Below, in pieces: positions 39,101 through 49,039 of a stretch of 64,000 nt of DNA. The DNA lies in the NCBI GenBank assembly GCA_900323505.1, contig OOIN01000003.1:744001-808000 (forward strand), in the 5' to 3' direction. Under the pieces are notes generated by a model that saw only the letters and a list, made by a program, of their open reading frames with translations, searched no databases and was not told where the DNA came from. Within the stretch, counting starts at the first letter, position 1. Each line of letters starts with the position of its first letter. Source of the stretch: Ustilago trichophora. Its lineage: Eukaryota > Basidiomycota > Ustilaginomycetes > Ustilaginales > Ustilaginaceae. The translations under genes and the position numbers were made by a program.

Positions 39101-42100
39101 GAGCAGACGTGGCGCTACTTGGCTGAGGGTGACCGAGTTCTAGTGGCAGAAGAGTGGGCTCCGGTCCTATCAAGCATCTCCTGGACCGAAGGCCTTGCGG
39201 TCAACGTCCGTCCTCGCTTCGTTGCCGACGGCCACGAGCCCTTTGTCACCTTACCAGACGGCCAGAGGGCCGCAGCGATTCCTTTCCTCGGCAGCGCTCT
39301 CTACCGCACTTTGCGCCAGACCGAGAGCAACGCTGCCACTCCAGCAACCGCAAATCAGGTCAGAATCTCCTGCCGAGCCGAAGACGCTTACGGTCTCTGG
39401 ACGTCAACAAAGGAGTGGCGAGCCGCCTGGCAACAGTCTGCGTCCGAGTCGGCTTTGTGCATTGCAGCGCACACGGAACCCTTGGCCGAGTACCAAGCAA
39501 CGCTGCAGCTGCTCTTCCGGGATGCTGCTCAGACCCCGACGTCCGAGTCCAACATGGAGCGCTCGTTCCAACTCGAGCCCAAAGCGCTTGGCAACCTCGA
39601 CGCGCGCGAGAGGCACTGGCTGCCTCCGAATGCCAACCCGTGTCTGCCGCTGGTGCCCTTGCTGTTTCCGCAGCCTCTTCCGCTCTTGTCGCTGCTAAAC
39701 GCCGCTCGGATCAAAGCCGAGCTCTTCCGCCGCGATGATCAGCGAGCAAATCTCAGCAATGACCCACAAGCAACGATCACTTCCCGCTTTTCGGCAAGGC
39801 CCTCGTTGGTTGGGTCGCCGCTGATCCGATCTTCGGCCTTCTCGCCTCCCCTTGGTAACCGATCAGGACGCAGCGCCGCCTTCAACGGCGTCATCGAGTG
39901 GTCCTCGGTCACTCCGACACCAAGTTGGGAAGACCCCAACAATAGCGTCGTCAAGATCGGCCACGAGCTGGTGCTTCGAGTGGTGCAAGAACCCAATCTG
40001 TCGCTTCCCAACTCGCCCATGACCAGCAAGCGCTTCTCGCAAGACTTTGGCCGTGCTTCACGACCGCTCTCACAGATCTCGAAGCGATCCAGCTTGCCCG
40101 CATCCAATCGCAGCTCGGTCGTCGACATTGTGGTGCCAGTGCAGGTGGTCGTCAAGGCAGCCACGCTCGATCGCATGATCGATCTGCTTGTCATGGGAGT
40201 CCAGCACATCAGCATGTCGCCCAATCCCTCCACCATCGACGGCGCCGAGTTGCAAAACACGCCGTCGCGAAAGACAAGGCTGGTGATGGACATGGAGACC
40301 TACCGTACCACTTTCTTGGCCACGTTCCGCAGTCTCTGTTCGCCTCCGGAGCTGTTCGAGCAGCTGCAGAAGCGCTTCTCGACGGCCATCACCGCAAGCA
40401 AAGAGCTGGCGGGCGCCGACGAGTTTCTCACTTCAAGCCAGTTCCCTTCATGGATCCCCGTGATCCCTGCAGGCAGTCAGGCAGAGCCCACCGACTGGGA
40501 CATGGTGTACCGCATCCGCATGGGTGTTGTGCTCACCCTGCGCCTGTGGATCGATCGCTTCCCTCAAGACTTTGTCGATGATGACGTCCTCTACCACCTC
40601 GCACTGGGCTTCCTCCGCCAGCCCGGCATGGAGGTCACTGCCGAAGACCCCGATCAGCAAAAGGTAGTCAACGCCTTGGCTCAGCTCAGAAACATGTTTG
40701 GTGCAAGGATCATGGGCGCCAATGCGAGGCAGGAGGAGCGCAGCTACGCAGCCAACCTTCCCGTTCATGTTTCCAACGACCAGCATCATGCCGAGTTCGA
40801 CTTTGACCGGGCGACTGCTGCGGAGTTGGTCGAGTACCTCGAATCAATTGCTACAGTCTTCTTCGACAAGATTGTCGACCGTGATCTTCTCGTTGTCAGC
40901 GAAATCTTTGAAAAGCAAGCAAGCCATCCGGCTGCATGGTTCACGGTCAAGTCGGGCAGCACTGGTACAGGCGAGGAGGACAAGCCCGTCACCAACATGT
41001 ACACCATGCTCGATGTCCTCAAGGCATGCGATGGGACCAACAAAGACGCTACTAAGGACACCAGCAAGGATGCGACACTGCAACAGAAGCTCCCATCTGC
41101 GGTCCGCGACGCCTTGGCAGCACAAAGTCTCTTCCGCGGCTGGATTGCAATCCACATCATCGAGTCGGGTATCGGTCTCGAGCGACGTCAGGAGAGGCTC
41201 TCGAAGCTTTTGGACGCACTCTGGATTTGCCGAGCGCGCATGCTGAGGTTGAGGGCCGACGATGTCACAACTCCCGTCAATCCTCAGATTGGCAATGTCA
41301 GCATGATCGCAGACACGTCTCTGCCCTTCCGCGAGCCCACCATTGGTTCGTTTGTAGAATCTGCCATCGTCAATACGCTCGGCTCCTCTGAGTCCCGTAT
41401 CTTTTTGCGCGCATGGCAAGGTGTTGCTGCAGCTCGTGGAGCCAAGGGTGACGGCCTCGAGGACCTGATGCCGAAGCAGATCGATTCCGACATGCGCTCC
41501 GCCACAGAAATGTCCGGCACACCTGACATCGGCTGGATCCTTGCCTGTCTGGCCGAGGTAGCCACCAAGGCTCCTAGCGTTCAGACTTCCCCTGCGGATG
41601 TCGAGCTTGTCGACTTTGAGAAGCGCCGCACCATGTGGGCGCTCATCGATGGCGCCGTCCGGGTGCGACCTGCGTGCAGCGTCCCTGATCTCGTCGACCT
41701 CGCCGGTGCGCGATTGCGCTTGATGCAGAGCGCTCTGACTCGGGTCATCTGGGATCGTCGAGCGTTCCGCGAGGATGCGGCGAACGAGATGCGCAACGCC
41801 CCACCTGTCCGCTCTGATGCCCGCCTGCGCCCGACGAGTTCGAGCAAAGCACTCACTGGCCTCTCCAAGCAGCAACAGGACAAGTTGCGTCGCGACCGAG
41901 CTGCGCTCGAGATGCTCAACGCGCTTCCCTTGCGTCCGTCCATCACCTCTCGCGTATCGAGCATGCGCTCCGGTAGCGCGCGTGCATCGGCTGCCAATTC
42001 ACCGGCGTCCGGTTCCACACCACTGCCCCAGGAGAAAGCTACGATGGCACAGGCGCCTCCTCCCGACAAGGCAACAATTCGTGCCCGTCGCATGACTGCG

Positions 42101-43987
42101 CTCTTCAAAGGAGCGGTCCGTCCGCTTATTTCGTTGGACAAGCCGGATGCGCCTGCCAAGTCGGTGTCTGAACTGATGCGCTTAACCCCACTGCAGAAGC
42201 CCTCCATCGTGGCAGGTCTTGGCGGTGCACGCGTGTCGATCTGGAACAATGCGCAACGCTCGTTTGTCTTCCACCTGACTTCGCAAGAGGGCGCCAAGTA
42301 TCTGCTGCAAACCACCAATGCTGCAGAACTGGCCGAATGGATCGGTCACATCGAGCGAGCATCCAAGGAATACGCTGTACATAGGCCCTCGGACCCGCGC
42401 AAGGGTGCCGTGCCCACCCGGGGCAAGGTAGTAGCAGCACCTCTGTACGGACGTCCTTTGGTGGAGCTCGTCGAACGCGAGGGTCACTCTGTGCCTACCG
42501 CGATCGAGCGCATGTTTGCAGAGATCGAGGCAAGAGGTCTGCGAGAGCAAGGTATCTACCGAATTTCGGGCTCCAAGAGCGCAGTCGAAAATCTGCGACG
42601 GGCATGGAACCAACAGCCTGCGGAGTCGATCGACCTTTCCACTGGCGAATTCAGCGACATTCACACCATTGCCGGCGCCGTCAAGACGTGGCTTCGCGAG
42701 CTGCCAGAGCCGCTGATCACTTTCGATTCGTACGACGACCTCATCGCCACAAATGCCATGGAGAACGACGATCGACTCTACGCCATGCGTGATATCATCT
42801 GGAAGATGCCCAAGTGCCACTTTGACGTCTTGCGTCGCACAGCAGAGCACCTTGCGCGTGTCGTAGAGGAAGGCGAAGTCAACAAGATGCTGGCCCACAA
42901 CATCGCGCTGGTGTTCGGTACATCTCTGCTGAATCCGCCTCCAGGCCCATCGAGCGTTGCTATTGGCTTTGGCAACCTCGGAAAGGCCGCCAACGTGGTC
43001 AAGACGATCGTCACGATGCACGAATGGCTGTTCGAGCCCGAGCCTGAGCCCGAGGCAGAGGTTGAACACGAGGTCGAGCATGTAGAGCAGAGCCCTGTCG
43101 CAGAAGAGCCAGCCGATGCAAGCAGTGTAGCTGTGATGGCTTCAGGCGCAGATGAATCCGCAGTCTCGACCGCGCCCGTGGATCTGGAACGTGCTCGTGG
43201 AGCCTCGCTCTCCTCGTCGGACAAGTCTGTCCCAGTGCACATTAGCGACTCTGCCACTCTGGATGTTCCTGCTGAGCATGAAGCGATTCCCAAGGCGGAG
43301 ATCGAGGGCCAAGACGACGAGCCTGTGTCCGAGCTTCCAGTGAGGTCGCGTCGAGGAGGTCGAGCAAGACCGTTGACCATCGTCGGTCTTGATGGACTGT
43401 CTGCTTTGGGCGGGACCGACGCCGTGGCCAAGGTGCTCGAGAGCGGTGGGAGCCTGGAAGCAGCTAAAGTGGATGCAAGCGGCGAATCGTCACAGGACGC
43501 GATTGAGACCGTGCAGTCCGAAACCGATGCCTCGATCGAGTCTCAGCCGATGCAGGCAGCTCCTCGCATCGTGCTCTCGGGGGACGGCGACAGCGAGGAC
43601 GAAGCGGTCGATGAGGGCTCGCAAAGCGGTGGCGACGACTCGAACGACATGGACGGCACTGTCGACGAGACGCAGGAGGTTTCAAAGTCTGCTCGCCAAG
43701 GAGGTGAGCAGCGCACTGACTCTGATGCAGCAAAGGCGGGTGAAGACGACGACGTGAGCCCGGGGCTCGCGGTAGCCTCTGAGCGTCCGCGAAAGACGCG
43801 CAGCTCTTACCGGGACAGCGTCTTCACGTCGTACTCGATCTACGCAGACTGCTTTGACAATATGAAGTTGGAAAGCCAGTCTTCTGCGGCGAGCATGGTC
43901 AAGCGTCAATCGATGCACCTGTTGGGTCAGCCCTCTGGTGCTTGTTCGGAGGCTGGATCGACAGAGGCCAAGGCCGTCGATGCCTGA
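36113..43987 (+). CDS. BEM2: BEM2-like Rho GTPase-activating protein with PH and RasGEF-N-like regions
   Basis: This 2624-residue protein has no apparent intron. The C-terminal RhoGAP domain spans about residues 2110-2305, with the arginine finger Arg2150 in GIYRISGS and the motif LPEPLITF. A PH domain precedes it (about 2000-2085, ending in LAEWIGHIERA). A RasGEF N-terminal-like module lies at about 1345-1430 (METYRTTFLATFRSL), followed by a RasGEF-like helical region. A further PH-like segment occurs at about 480-560 (GWKPYRVVLQDGRLCFYK). This order matches yeast Bem2, a GAP for Rho-type GTPases in bud emergence and polarity, so it should act at the cell cortex during polar growth. The N-terminus is Gln/His-rich from CAG/CAA and CAT/CAC runs. 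The C-terminal 300 residues are acidic and Ser-rich. It converges on PSF2, with 212 bp between stops. Confidence 0.9.
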   Translation: MPLPAHQSGQHAASSQQQQQQQQQQQQHHHHQQHYYPQSQQHHYHHQQHPQQQPPPQQPQQQDKSQSQPIGRSQSAFNFLLNKAKAPFSSSSSSSTLNASTSLSSLSIHQEDPFDDTTNHIQYHRQLQKDHTFPHAPPSSAQARRVPSGSIDKSSRAQQQQQHPQVDTNVVSHPSRPGGAPFSRPSYSEESQNAVASPTKRSFFGGIGRDRKASTASIKQPAPQKPNFSYSPLSKGHRPEPSTSSYAQFSKSQSDLHARSDFPSPTNAPVELPRMPTIYQHNAPTSADRNRYLRSPSPAMNFSRSVDDLSSAEHPVSPFPASPAYDESTSTLATLATSTSPGTWGEHGVPGAQPDWRPSDMGTLASPTQQQNASFQRFKVGHNKLDSIASHVQPSTGSVQSPPNNWTSMSPPQYTYLQSSAPHGKEAKHARKVSKLTGKETGRGVVATSLAASLGLTNLGGSAATPTPLSIQTSSEPIPLPPGAVFQGFLSRNANISLTLAQLSGHDHGKGKEKDIAKGWKPYRVVLQDGRLCFYKPPSNISDEVKMLFPAGVVRSAPDTPASSTSFSSLNTEAFIRSGLSKADLLSATSSTTEMSSPLPSPSMRPRMPAVRQNSNKSGTASVEPPATPSSAPVLPDVSGAAHRSWVKSGKHPDLVLVDSIDAPQGWAERVQSGSIAALAHEFVKATQFPSAAEQAFKPHSRRSIASPLIAQLKPDRAAEFAVEVFLVAVLTSVSAGGEAALDVSKQINTFISEVQRRVEEAPAAAQDVPNEVDLIPSLTSRLATLLDVAVQAGIAQLPEVAGSLRRLAASAQLDGDDLDNKLATSSLPVLDAEAIAPSGPVDWVSKVAEISSVDAREDLRELRSSLSISDALLLQLEPLEIAQQIQYFHVDALRRLAGSHLSLNELLEMAKTHNEDVAALSFDSLSPHPITALALKHLLSSSSADAPSFGQNGARHRASVLRHWIAVASYLLTLGDVAGWMAVCTALCSRAVTRLEQTWRYLAEGDRVLVAEEWAPVLSSISWTEGLAVNVRPRFVADGHEPFVTLPDGQRAAAIPFLGSALYRTLRQTESNAATPATANQVRISCRAEDAYGLWTSTKEWRAAWQQSASESALCIAAHTEPLAEYQATLQLLFRDAAQTPTSESNMERSFQLEPKALGNLDARERHWLPPNANPCLPLVPLLFPQPLPLLSLLNAARIKAELFRRDDQRANLSNDPQATITSRFSARPSLVGSPLIRSSAFSPPLGNRSGRSAAFNGVIEWSSVTPTPSWEDPNNSVVKIGHELVLRVVQEPNLSLPNSPMTSKRFSQDFGRASRPLSQISKRSSLPASNRSSVVDIVVPVQVVVKAATLDRMIDLLVMGVQHISMSPNPSTIDGAELQNTPSRKTRLVMDMETYRTTFLATFRSLCSPPELFEQLQKRFSTAITASKELAGADEFLTSSQFPSWIPVIPAGSQAEPTDWDMVYRIRMGVVLTLRLWIDRFPQDFVDDDVLYHLALGFLRQPGMEVTAEDPDQQKVVNALAQLRNMFGARIMGANARQEERSYAANLPVHVSNDQHHAEFDFDRATAAELVEYLESIATVFFDKIVDRDLLVVSEIFEKQASHPAAWFTVKSGSTGTGEEDKPVTNMYTMLDVLKACDGTNKDATKDTSKDATLQQKLPSAVRDALAAQSLFRGWIAIHIIESGIGLERRQERLSKLLDALWICRARMLRLRADDVTTPVNPQIGNVSMIADTSLPFREPTIGSFVESAIVNTLGSSESRIFLRAWQGVAAARGAKGDGLEDLMPKQIDSDMRSATEMSGTPDIGWILACLAEVATKAPSVQTSPADVELVDFEKRRTMWALIDGAVRVRPACSVPDLVDLAGARLRLMQSALTRVIWDRRAFREDAANEMRNAPPVRSDARLRPTSSSKALTGLSKQQQDKLRRDRAALEMLNALPLRPSITSRVSSMRSGSARASAANSPASGSTPLPQEKATMAQAPPPDKATIRARRMTALFKGAVRPLISLDKPDAPAKSVSELMRLTPLQKPSIVAGLGGARVSIWNNAQRSFVFHLTSQEGAKYLLQTTNAAELAEWIGHIERASKEYAVHRPSDPRKGAVPTRGKVVAAPLYGRPLVELVEREGHSVPTAIERMFAEIEARGLREQGIYRISGSKSAVENLRRAWNQQPAESIDLSTGEFSDIHTIAGAVKTWLRELPEPLITFDSYDDLIATNAMENDDRLYAMRDIIWKMPKCHFDVLRRTAEHLARVVEEGEVNKMLAHNIALVFGTSLLNPPPGPSSVAIGFGNLGKAANVVKTIVTMHEWLFEPEPEPEAEVEHEVEHVEQSPVAEEPADASSVAVMASGADESAVSTAPVDLERARGASLSSSDKSVPVHISDSATLDVPAEHEAIPKAEIEGQDDEPVSELPVRSRRGGRARPLTIVGLDGLSALGGTDAVAKVLESGGSLEAAKVDASGESSQDAIETVQSETDASIESQPMQAAPRIVLSGDGDSEDEAVDEGSQSGGDDSNDMDGTVDETQEVSKSARQGGEQRTDSDAAKAGEDDDVSPGLAVASERPRKTRSSYRDSVFTSYSIYADCFDNMKLESQSSAASMVKRQSMHLLGQPSGACSEAGSTEAKAVDA

Positions 43988-44199
43988 GTCTCGTCTCGCA
44001 TCTTTGTTGATGCTCAATTGTATTACTGTACAATACTACTCATGTCACATTACAGGTTAACATGTCAATCATACCCAGAGCATTTCAGACCAAAGAATCA
44101 TGAATCGCGCTGGTATCTCGTGTATGTGTGTGTGTGTGTGCGATTGCTTGAGCTGGGTCTTGCAAAGTGAAAAGTGTGTGTGTCTGAGAGGTGGAGGTT

Positions 44200-45207
44200 T
44201 TATACGTCGTCATCTTCGTCGTCGACGGCGAATCTTGGTGGACGGTTGGCGTCCGACAAGTCCGAGTGTGCGGGACGTTGACGTTGCTGTGCTTGTTGTG
44301 GTGGTGATGCTGAGCGGCGGGCATTTGGTGCAGAGTAATATCCTGAATCGGAGACGTTTGATTTTCTCGGCTGGCGTGCTGGTGTTGTTCTCGAAAGATG
44401 CTGAGCATACAAAGCTGAATCGTCTGTAAAGGATGTATTCATCGATTCGTCCTCGTGTGCGACTGGATAGCTACGCTCGATGGATTCTCCGCTTCCACCC
44501 ATCCCCACCCCAGACTCATTCAACCCACTTGGCAAGCTCGGCATGAGCAACCAACGATTGCTAGCATCGAATTCAGCCTGCAATTTCGTCTCGGCATCCA
44601 CCTCACTTGGCGGTCTTAAACTTTTCAAATGGGAGAAAGCGGTTGCAAAAAAACCTCTCAACTCTGCCACTTCGTGAGCCGAGATGTTGTGCATCTGCAG
44701 ATGGACCGAGTTGAGCATCGGTACACCGGATAGGATTTTGCTCTGTCTTGCTTCGCGAATGTCTTTGAGCAGTGCACGGACTCTGTTACTGTTAGGAATG
44801 TCATCGGGAGCGTGAGAGAGGAGGGTTTGCGAAACACCGATCCAGTAGTGCGGTAGAGGCGAGAATCCAGGTTGGGTAGTTTCGTGTTTGAGCGTTTCGG
44901 TGAGTGCGTCTACTGTGAGCCAGGTGGGAGCGACGAGGATGGCTTTTTTGCGCTTTTTGAGATGCAATGCTACCCAGAGCGGTACGGAAGAAGGTTGAGG
45001 TGGACGAAAGGGGCCATAGATGCCGGATAGGAGGCGGACTCGATCGACAGATGTCAAGGGGATGATGGTGAGAGATGTAGATGTAAGAGAGGTTGTAGCG
45101 AGGTCTAGGTCGGTTGCGCTACATCCTCGGGCGTGGGAGGAGACGGAGAGGCTGGATGAAGCTACGCTGCCTGGCGCCGAGGAGGTGGAAGCGAAGGAGG
45201 ATGACAT
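44200..45207 (-). CDS. PSF2: GINS complex subunit Psf2
   Basis: This 335-residue protein is a subunit of the GINS tetramer (Sld5-Psf1-Psf2-Psf3), part of the CMG replicative helicase. The conserved core is at about residues 48-200: IIPLTSVDRVRLLSGIYGPF, VPLWVALHLKKRKKAILVAP, the HAPDDIPNSNRVRALLKDIRE block and the HNISAHEVAELR helix. The family's usual short N-terminus is replaced by about 45 Ser/Thr-rich residues. About 130 disordered residues follow the core, ending in an acidic tail, so it is longer than human PSF2 (185). The start is the first ATG. It is transcribed divergently from the TVP38-like gene, with 650 bp between start codons. Confidence 0.92.
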   Translation of the reverse strand: MSSSFASTSSAPGSVASSSLSVSSHARGCSATDLDLATTSLTSTSLTIIPLTSVDRVRLLSGIYGPFRPPQPSSVPLWVALHLKKRKKAILVAPTWLTVDALTETLKHETTQPGFSPLPHYWIGVSQTLLSHAPDDIPNSNRVRALLKDIREARQSKILSGVPMLNSVHLQMHNISAHEVAELRGFFATAFSHLKSLRPPSEVDAETKLQAEFDASNRWLLMPSLPSGLNESGVGMGGSGESIERSYPVAHEDESMNTSFTDDSALYAQHLSRTTPARQPRKSNVSDSGYYSAPNARRSASPPQQAQQRQRPAHSDLSDANRPPRFAVDDEDDDV

Positions 45208-45857
45208 CCTGAAAGAAAGAAAGAAAGAGAGACAGAGGATGTCAGCCCAAATCGAGAAGTGAGTGTTGGAGAGTAGGAAAGGTGCAAAGTGTTGGTCTCT
45301 TTGTCACTTTGGCTCAACACAGATCCGACGCGCGCGTCAACACTCAACGCGAATCCCTCTCCTGCTCCTCCTCCACCAACTCCGACATCCGAAACTTTTC
45401 TCAACAACTCTGTCCGCATGGACAACAGCACTGTCAAAGCAACATTGAGCTGAAAAGAGCACAGCGTCCTCTCTCTGTCGGCAACGTGGGGCCCGTGAAG
45501 AAGGCTGTGTGCGCTGCTGAATTTGGATGCAATTCAGGGTCCAAGCGAGCTAACTTAATCGTCACGCCAAGCTTAAAAATGACCTCGCAGCTTGTACAAT
45601 CCCACCATCACCCTTTTCATTTCTGTTGCCAGCTAACGTAGAGAGGTCCTTGAAATCCTTTCGCTCTGCTGGTCAGAGAGTTTTTCTGGCGGCTAGAAGG
45701 GCTCCTTTGCACCTTTCCACAACACATTTGCATAGAATCGCCCTCCTCCCACTCGATAGAGCAAGACGAAGCATCATCAGACAGTGCACACTCGGCCAAG
45801 TCACTACGCAAAGTAACAAGTTCTTCAGCATAGACATTCCTCGATCGACTCGTCGCC
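45208..45857. other. Divergent promoter region between PSF2 and the TVP38-like gene
   Basis: These 650 bp should contain both promoters. A short GAAA-type repeat lies at 45211-45229. No coding sequence is supported. Confidence 0.6.
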
Positions 45858-47036
45858 ATGCCGACCACGCACTCGCATCGAGCGAGATACGCACCGTTGC
45901 GGCGTGACACCACTTCCACCAGTCGCAGTTCAACCAGCTACTCGTCCCACATCCAAACTGCCTATCTCCAAATCCGTTCCTACCTCGACCGAACATGGCT
46001 CGCCTTCCTCGCGCTTCCACCCGAGCAGCGATACATCCTCTACCTTGTGCTCGGTGTCAAGTTTCTCATACTCGGAATCGTCGTCTACATTGGACCCGAG
46101 GCCATGTTCGATGCCACCGCCAAGCTCGCCATCTGGTTCGGGACACAACCTTTTGGTGCGGCTTTGCTCGTTGCTTTGGTAGTCGTTGTGAGCTTCCCTC
46201 CTCTTGTTGGGTATGGAACTTCTATCACTCTGTGTGGGTTGGGATGGGGAGTGCATGCCGAAGCCACATCTTCGCATCCAGAACTCAATGGGAATCTGCT
46301 TCAAGCTTGGCTTCTCGCCTCCACAGCCTGTCTCCTCGGTGCCACCGTATCTTTTAGCGTCTTACGATTCCTCATCATCCACCACTCCAAAAGAGTCTCT
46401 TGGATCAGTTCCACCTTGAACGATCCCAAATACGTCGCGCTATCCACCGCTGTCCGTCGACGCGGTCTTTCCATGGCAATCCTCATCCGATTCTGTCCCT
46501 TCCCGTTCGCCTATTCCAACCTCTTCTTTGCCAGCCTGGTCGATGCGGTTTCTTTCAAGCATTTCTTGACCGCCACGGCTCTGATCACGCCCAAGTTGTT
46601 CTTGCATGTCTGGTTGGGGACGAGAATGTTTCAGTTGATGGATCGGGAGGAGCGCGCGCATCTGGATGGTTGGGCCAAAGTTTTGAATGTGGTCTATATC
46701 GGTGTTGGGTCGGCGATAGGTGTGGCGACGGGGTGGATCGTTTGGAAGGAGACGAAAAAAGTGCTAGAGGCAATTGAGAGAGAACAGCAGCAGCAGCTAG
46801 CTGAGGCGCACAGACAGGATTCAGGTAGCAGTAGCAATGGCGCGTCGCAACAACACCGCACAACTTCCAACTCGCCCTACTCTGACGCACCAGAGCCAGG
46901 CAAAGGAGAGGCAGACCAAGGCGCATCACCTTTCATCCTCGATTTGGACGAGGATGCCGACGCCGATCAGGTCGAAGATTACGTCGGTCACGCTTCCAGA
47001 GATTCTACTTCTACAAACGGTCTTCTTCCCAAATGA
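45858..47036 (+). CDS. TVP38/DedA-family Golgi membrane protein (VTT domain)
   Basis: This 392-residue polytopic protein has a basic N-terminus, then membrane segments at about 56-78, 97-118, 130-170 and 200-250 and a final helix near 275-295. The VTT-domain signatures are the re-entrant motif SITLCGLGWG and the conserved FCPFPFAYSNLFFASL segment with its Arg (IRFCP). Yeast Tvp38 is a Tlg2-vesicle/Golgi protein. VTT proteins such as TMEM41B and VMP1 act as lipid scramblases, so a role in Golgi lipid balance is an inference. The C-terminal 100 residues are Gln/Ser-rich, acidic and probably cytosolic. The start is the first ATG. It converges on the sugar transporter, with only 133 bp between stops. 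Confidence 0.88.
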   Translation: MPTTHSHRARYAPLRRDTTSTSRSSTSYSSHIQTAYLQIRSYLDRTWLAFLALPPEQRYILYLVLGVKFLILGIVVYIGPEAMFDATAKLAIWFGTQPFGAALLVALVVVVSFPPLVGYGTSITLCGLGWGVHAEATSSHPELNGNLLQAWLLASTACLLGATVSFSVLRFLIIHHSKRVSWISSTLNDPKYVALSTAVRRRGLSMAILIRFCPFPFAYSNLFFASLVDAVSFKHFLTATALITPKLFLHVWLGTRMFQLMDREERAHLDGWAKVLNVVYIGVGSAIGVATGWIVWKETKKVLEAIEREQQQQLAEAHRQDSGSSSNGASQQHRTTSNSPYSDAPEPGKGEADQGASPFILDLDEDADADQVEDYVGHASRDSTSTNGLLPK

Positions 47037-47169
47037 ATTCGCTCTCCAGACTCACTCAGAGATAGAAATGGCAAAGCATGCCCACCCAACACAGATTCTC
47101 TGCTTTTTGATCAAGTCTGCACATGAGATTCATATATTGCAAACTGCTACAGACCGTGCATTGTCTAAG

Positions 47170-49039
47170 CTACTCGCTGTCTTCAGCAGAAGGGACCACC
47201 TGATACGCCTCGCTTCTACCATCCCTCGCAACCTGGCCAACATCGCTCAAGCTGACACCCGCCATCTCGGGCAACTGCCAATACGTGAATCCGCAACTTA
47301 GCGCCGAAACCACGCTAAAGACGCCAAAACATCCCTGGGGCTTGATCAATTTCACCATGTGCAAAAACGTCGCCGAAACCAACAGATTCGTACTCCAATT
47401 CGTAGCCGTCGCCAGACCTGCTCCCAAGCCTCTAACCTGGCCCGAAAAGATTTCCGACTGAATCAGCCACGGTACGATGCCCAATCCGAGGGCATAGCTC
47501 AAGGTGAAGAGCACCATAAATATCAGCGTCCAGTACGGCCATGCTGAAGTGATGCTGGTTTGCGAGGGTTCCGAAGGTGGGCCGGATACCGGGCCGAGGT
47601 CGATTTGGCTGAATCCAATAGCGACGAGGGAAAGGAAGAGCGCCATAGCTGCGGTTGTGTAGAGGAGAAGTTTGCGACGTCCCCATCCATCGATGTAGCG
47701 CATGGCGATGATCGTGCCGATGAAATTGGCCAAGGCGATGCTGAGTGCGGCTGCGTTTGGGTTGGCTGTAAAGTTGGCCATAAGAAGTAGACGGGAGGAA
47801 AAGTACATGAGCGAGTTGAAGCCTGTTCCACAGTCAAGACGAGTTGCGCAAAGGTGAAGAGCGAAGAGCATCAGTGAATCTACCAGAATCTACAGCCTCG
47901 TACTATGCAACCTTACCTGTTGCTTGTTGGAAAAACTGCAACCCGCAAGCAATCAACAGCGCCCGCCGATGTGTTGGGTCGTGCAGAAGCATGTTGAGCT
48001 TGCTCTTCACCTGAGTTGTGCGATGGCGTGCGGAAGAGGTGAGTTGTGCAGGGGCTGCTGCGATTCTGTCAAATGTCGCTTGTAGATCGTTTCCTGCATT
48101 TCCGTCTTCTTCTGTTCGGCGTTCTAATGAAGGGGCTGCATCTGGATCGACATCTTCGCGTTGAGTTGTGCCATCCATACTGCGAGCGATGCGGTCGATC
48201 TCGTTGTCGATCATGCGGACACTGGCGTGTGGGTAGATGCGCTGCAATACTCGACGGGCTCGAATGATGCGACCCTTTGCTACGAGCCAGCGAGGTGATT
48301 CGTCCAGGTAGATCATGCCAACTAGCTGAAAGATGGCGGGGATACCACCAGCCAGCACCATCCACCTCCATCCATGAGGCAGGTTGTAGAAGGCTGCATC
48401 TATGAGATAGGCGATGACCTGACCACCGGTGACCAGCAGACTGTTGATGCCGACGATTCTGCCACGCACCTTTGTGGGAGCTACTTCAGCAAGGTATGTG
48501 GGGACGACCATGCTCGCCATTCCAACACCGAGGCCGACGAGTACCCTGCCCAAGACGAGCTCCCTAAGTACCTGCGATGCCGCCTGCTCCAGTGCACCGA
48601 GGAGGAAGAGCACGCCAGAAGCTACCATGACCTTTTTACGGCCTAGCCAGTCAGCCATCCTCCCTGCAATGATGGATCCGAAAATAGCACCGACCGTCGT
48701 TGCGCTAACGATCAGCTCCTGCTCTCCCTCGCTGAGTTCGTGGCCCAAGTCGGCGTGTATCGCCACGAGCATTCCGGAAGCGATGCCCGTATCCCAACCA
48801 AATTGGAGACTGCATAGACAGGCCACTCCAGTAAGCCGTGCGAGGTAGCTCGCCGAACTGAGCTCAGAATCATCCAAGGGACTGAGATTGTCCTCATCGT
48901 CTCCATCATCGTCCTCGTCTGCGGCCGAGCGTAGAGGATTGAATCGATCCAAGTCGCTGAGCCGGTCGGGCTTACGTCCGCTTACACTGCCGTTGGTCGC
49001 AGCAGTTGGCTCAATGGCAGCACTGGTTGGATCCGTCAT
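47170..49039 (-). CDS. MFS sugar porter, myo-inositol transporter type (two exons)
   Basis: The coding sequence is complement(join(47170..47822, 47917..49039)), giving 591 residues. The 94-bp intron (GTAAGG...ACAG) interrupts the QQATGFNSLMY motif at the start of helix 7. Sugar-porter signatures are GRMADWLGRKK after helix 2, DESPRWLVAKGR after helix 6 and GWGRRKLL after helix 8, with 12 predicted helices in all. The D-TG--SG segment in helix 1 and GRIVGINSLLVTGGQVIAYLID in helix 4/5 fit the inositol (Itr) branch, which imports inositol with protons at the plasma membrane. The specificity is inferred. The chosen start is the first ATG (MTDPTS). The frame is open for about 100 codons further upstream without any ATG, so an unseen 5' exon is possible. 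Confidence 0.87.

Noticed and set aside
40844..41875. 343-codon frame antisense to the BEM2-like gene
   Set aside because: Lies wholly inside a gene with strong homology on the plus strand.
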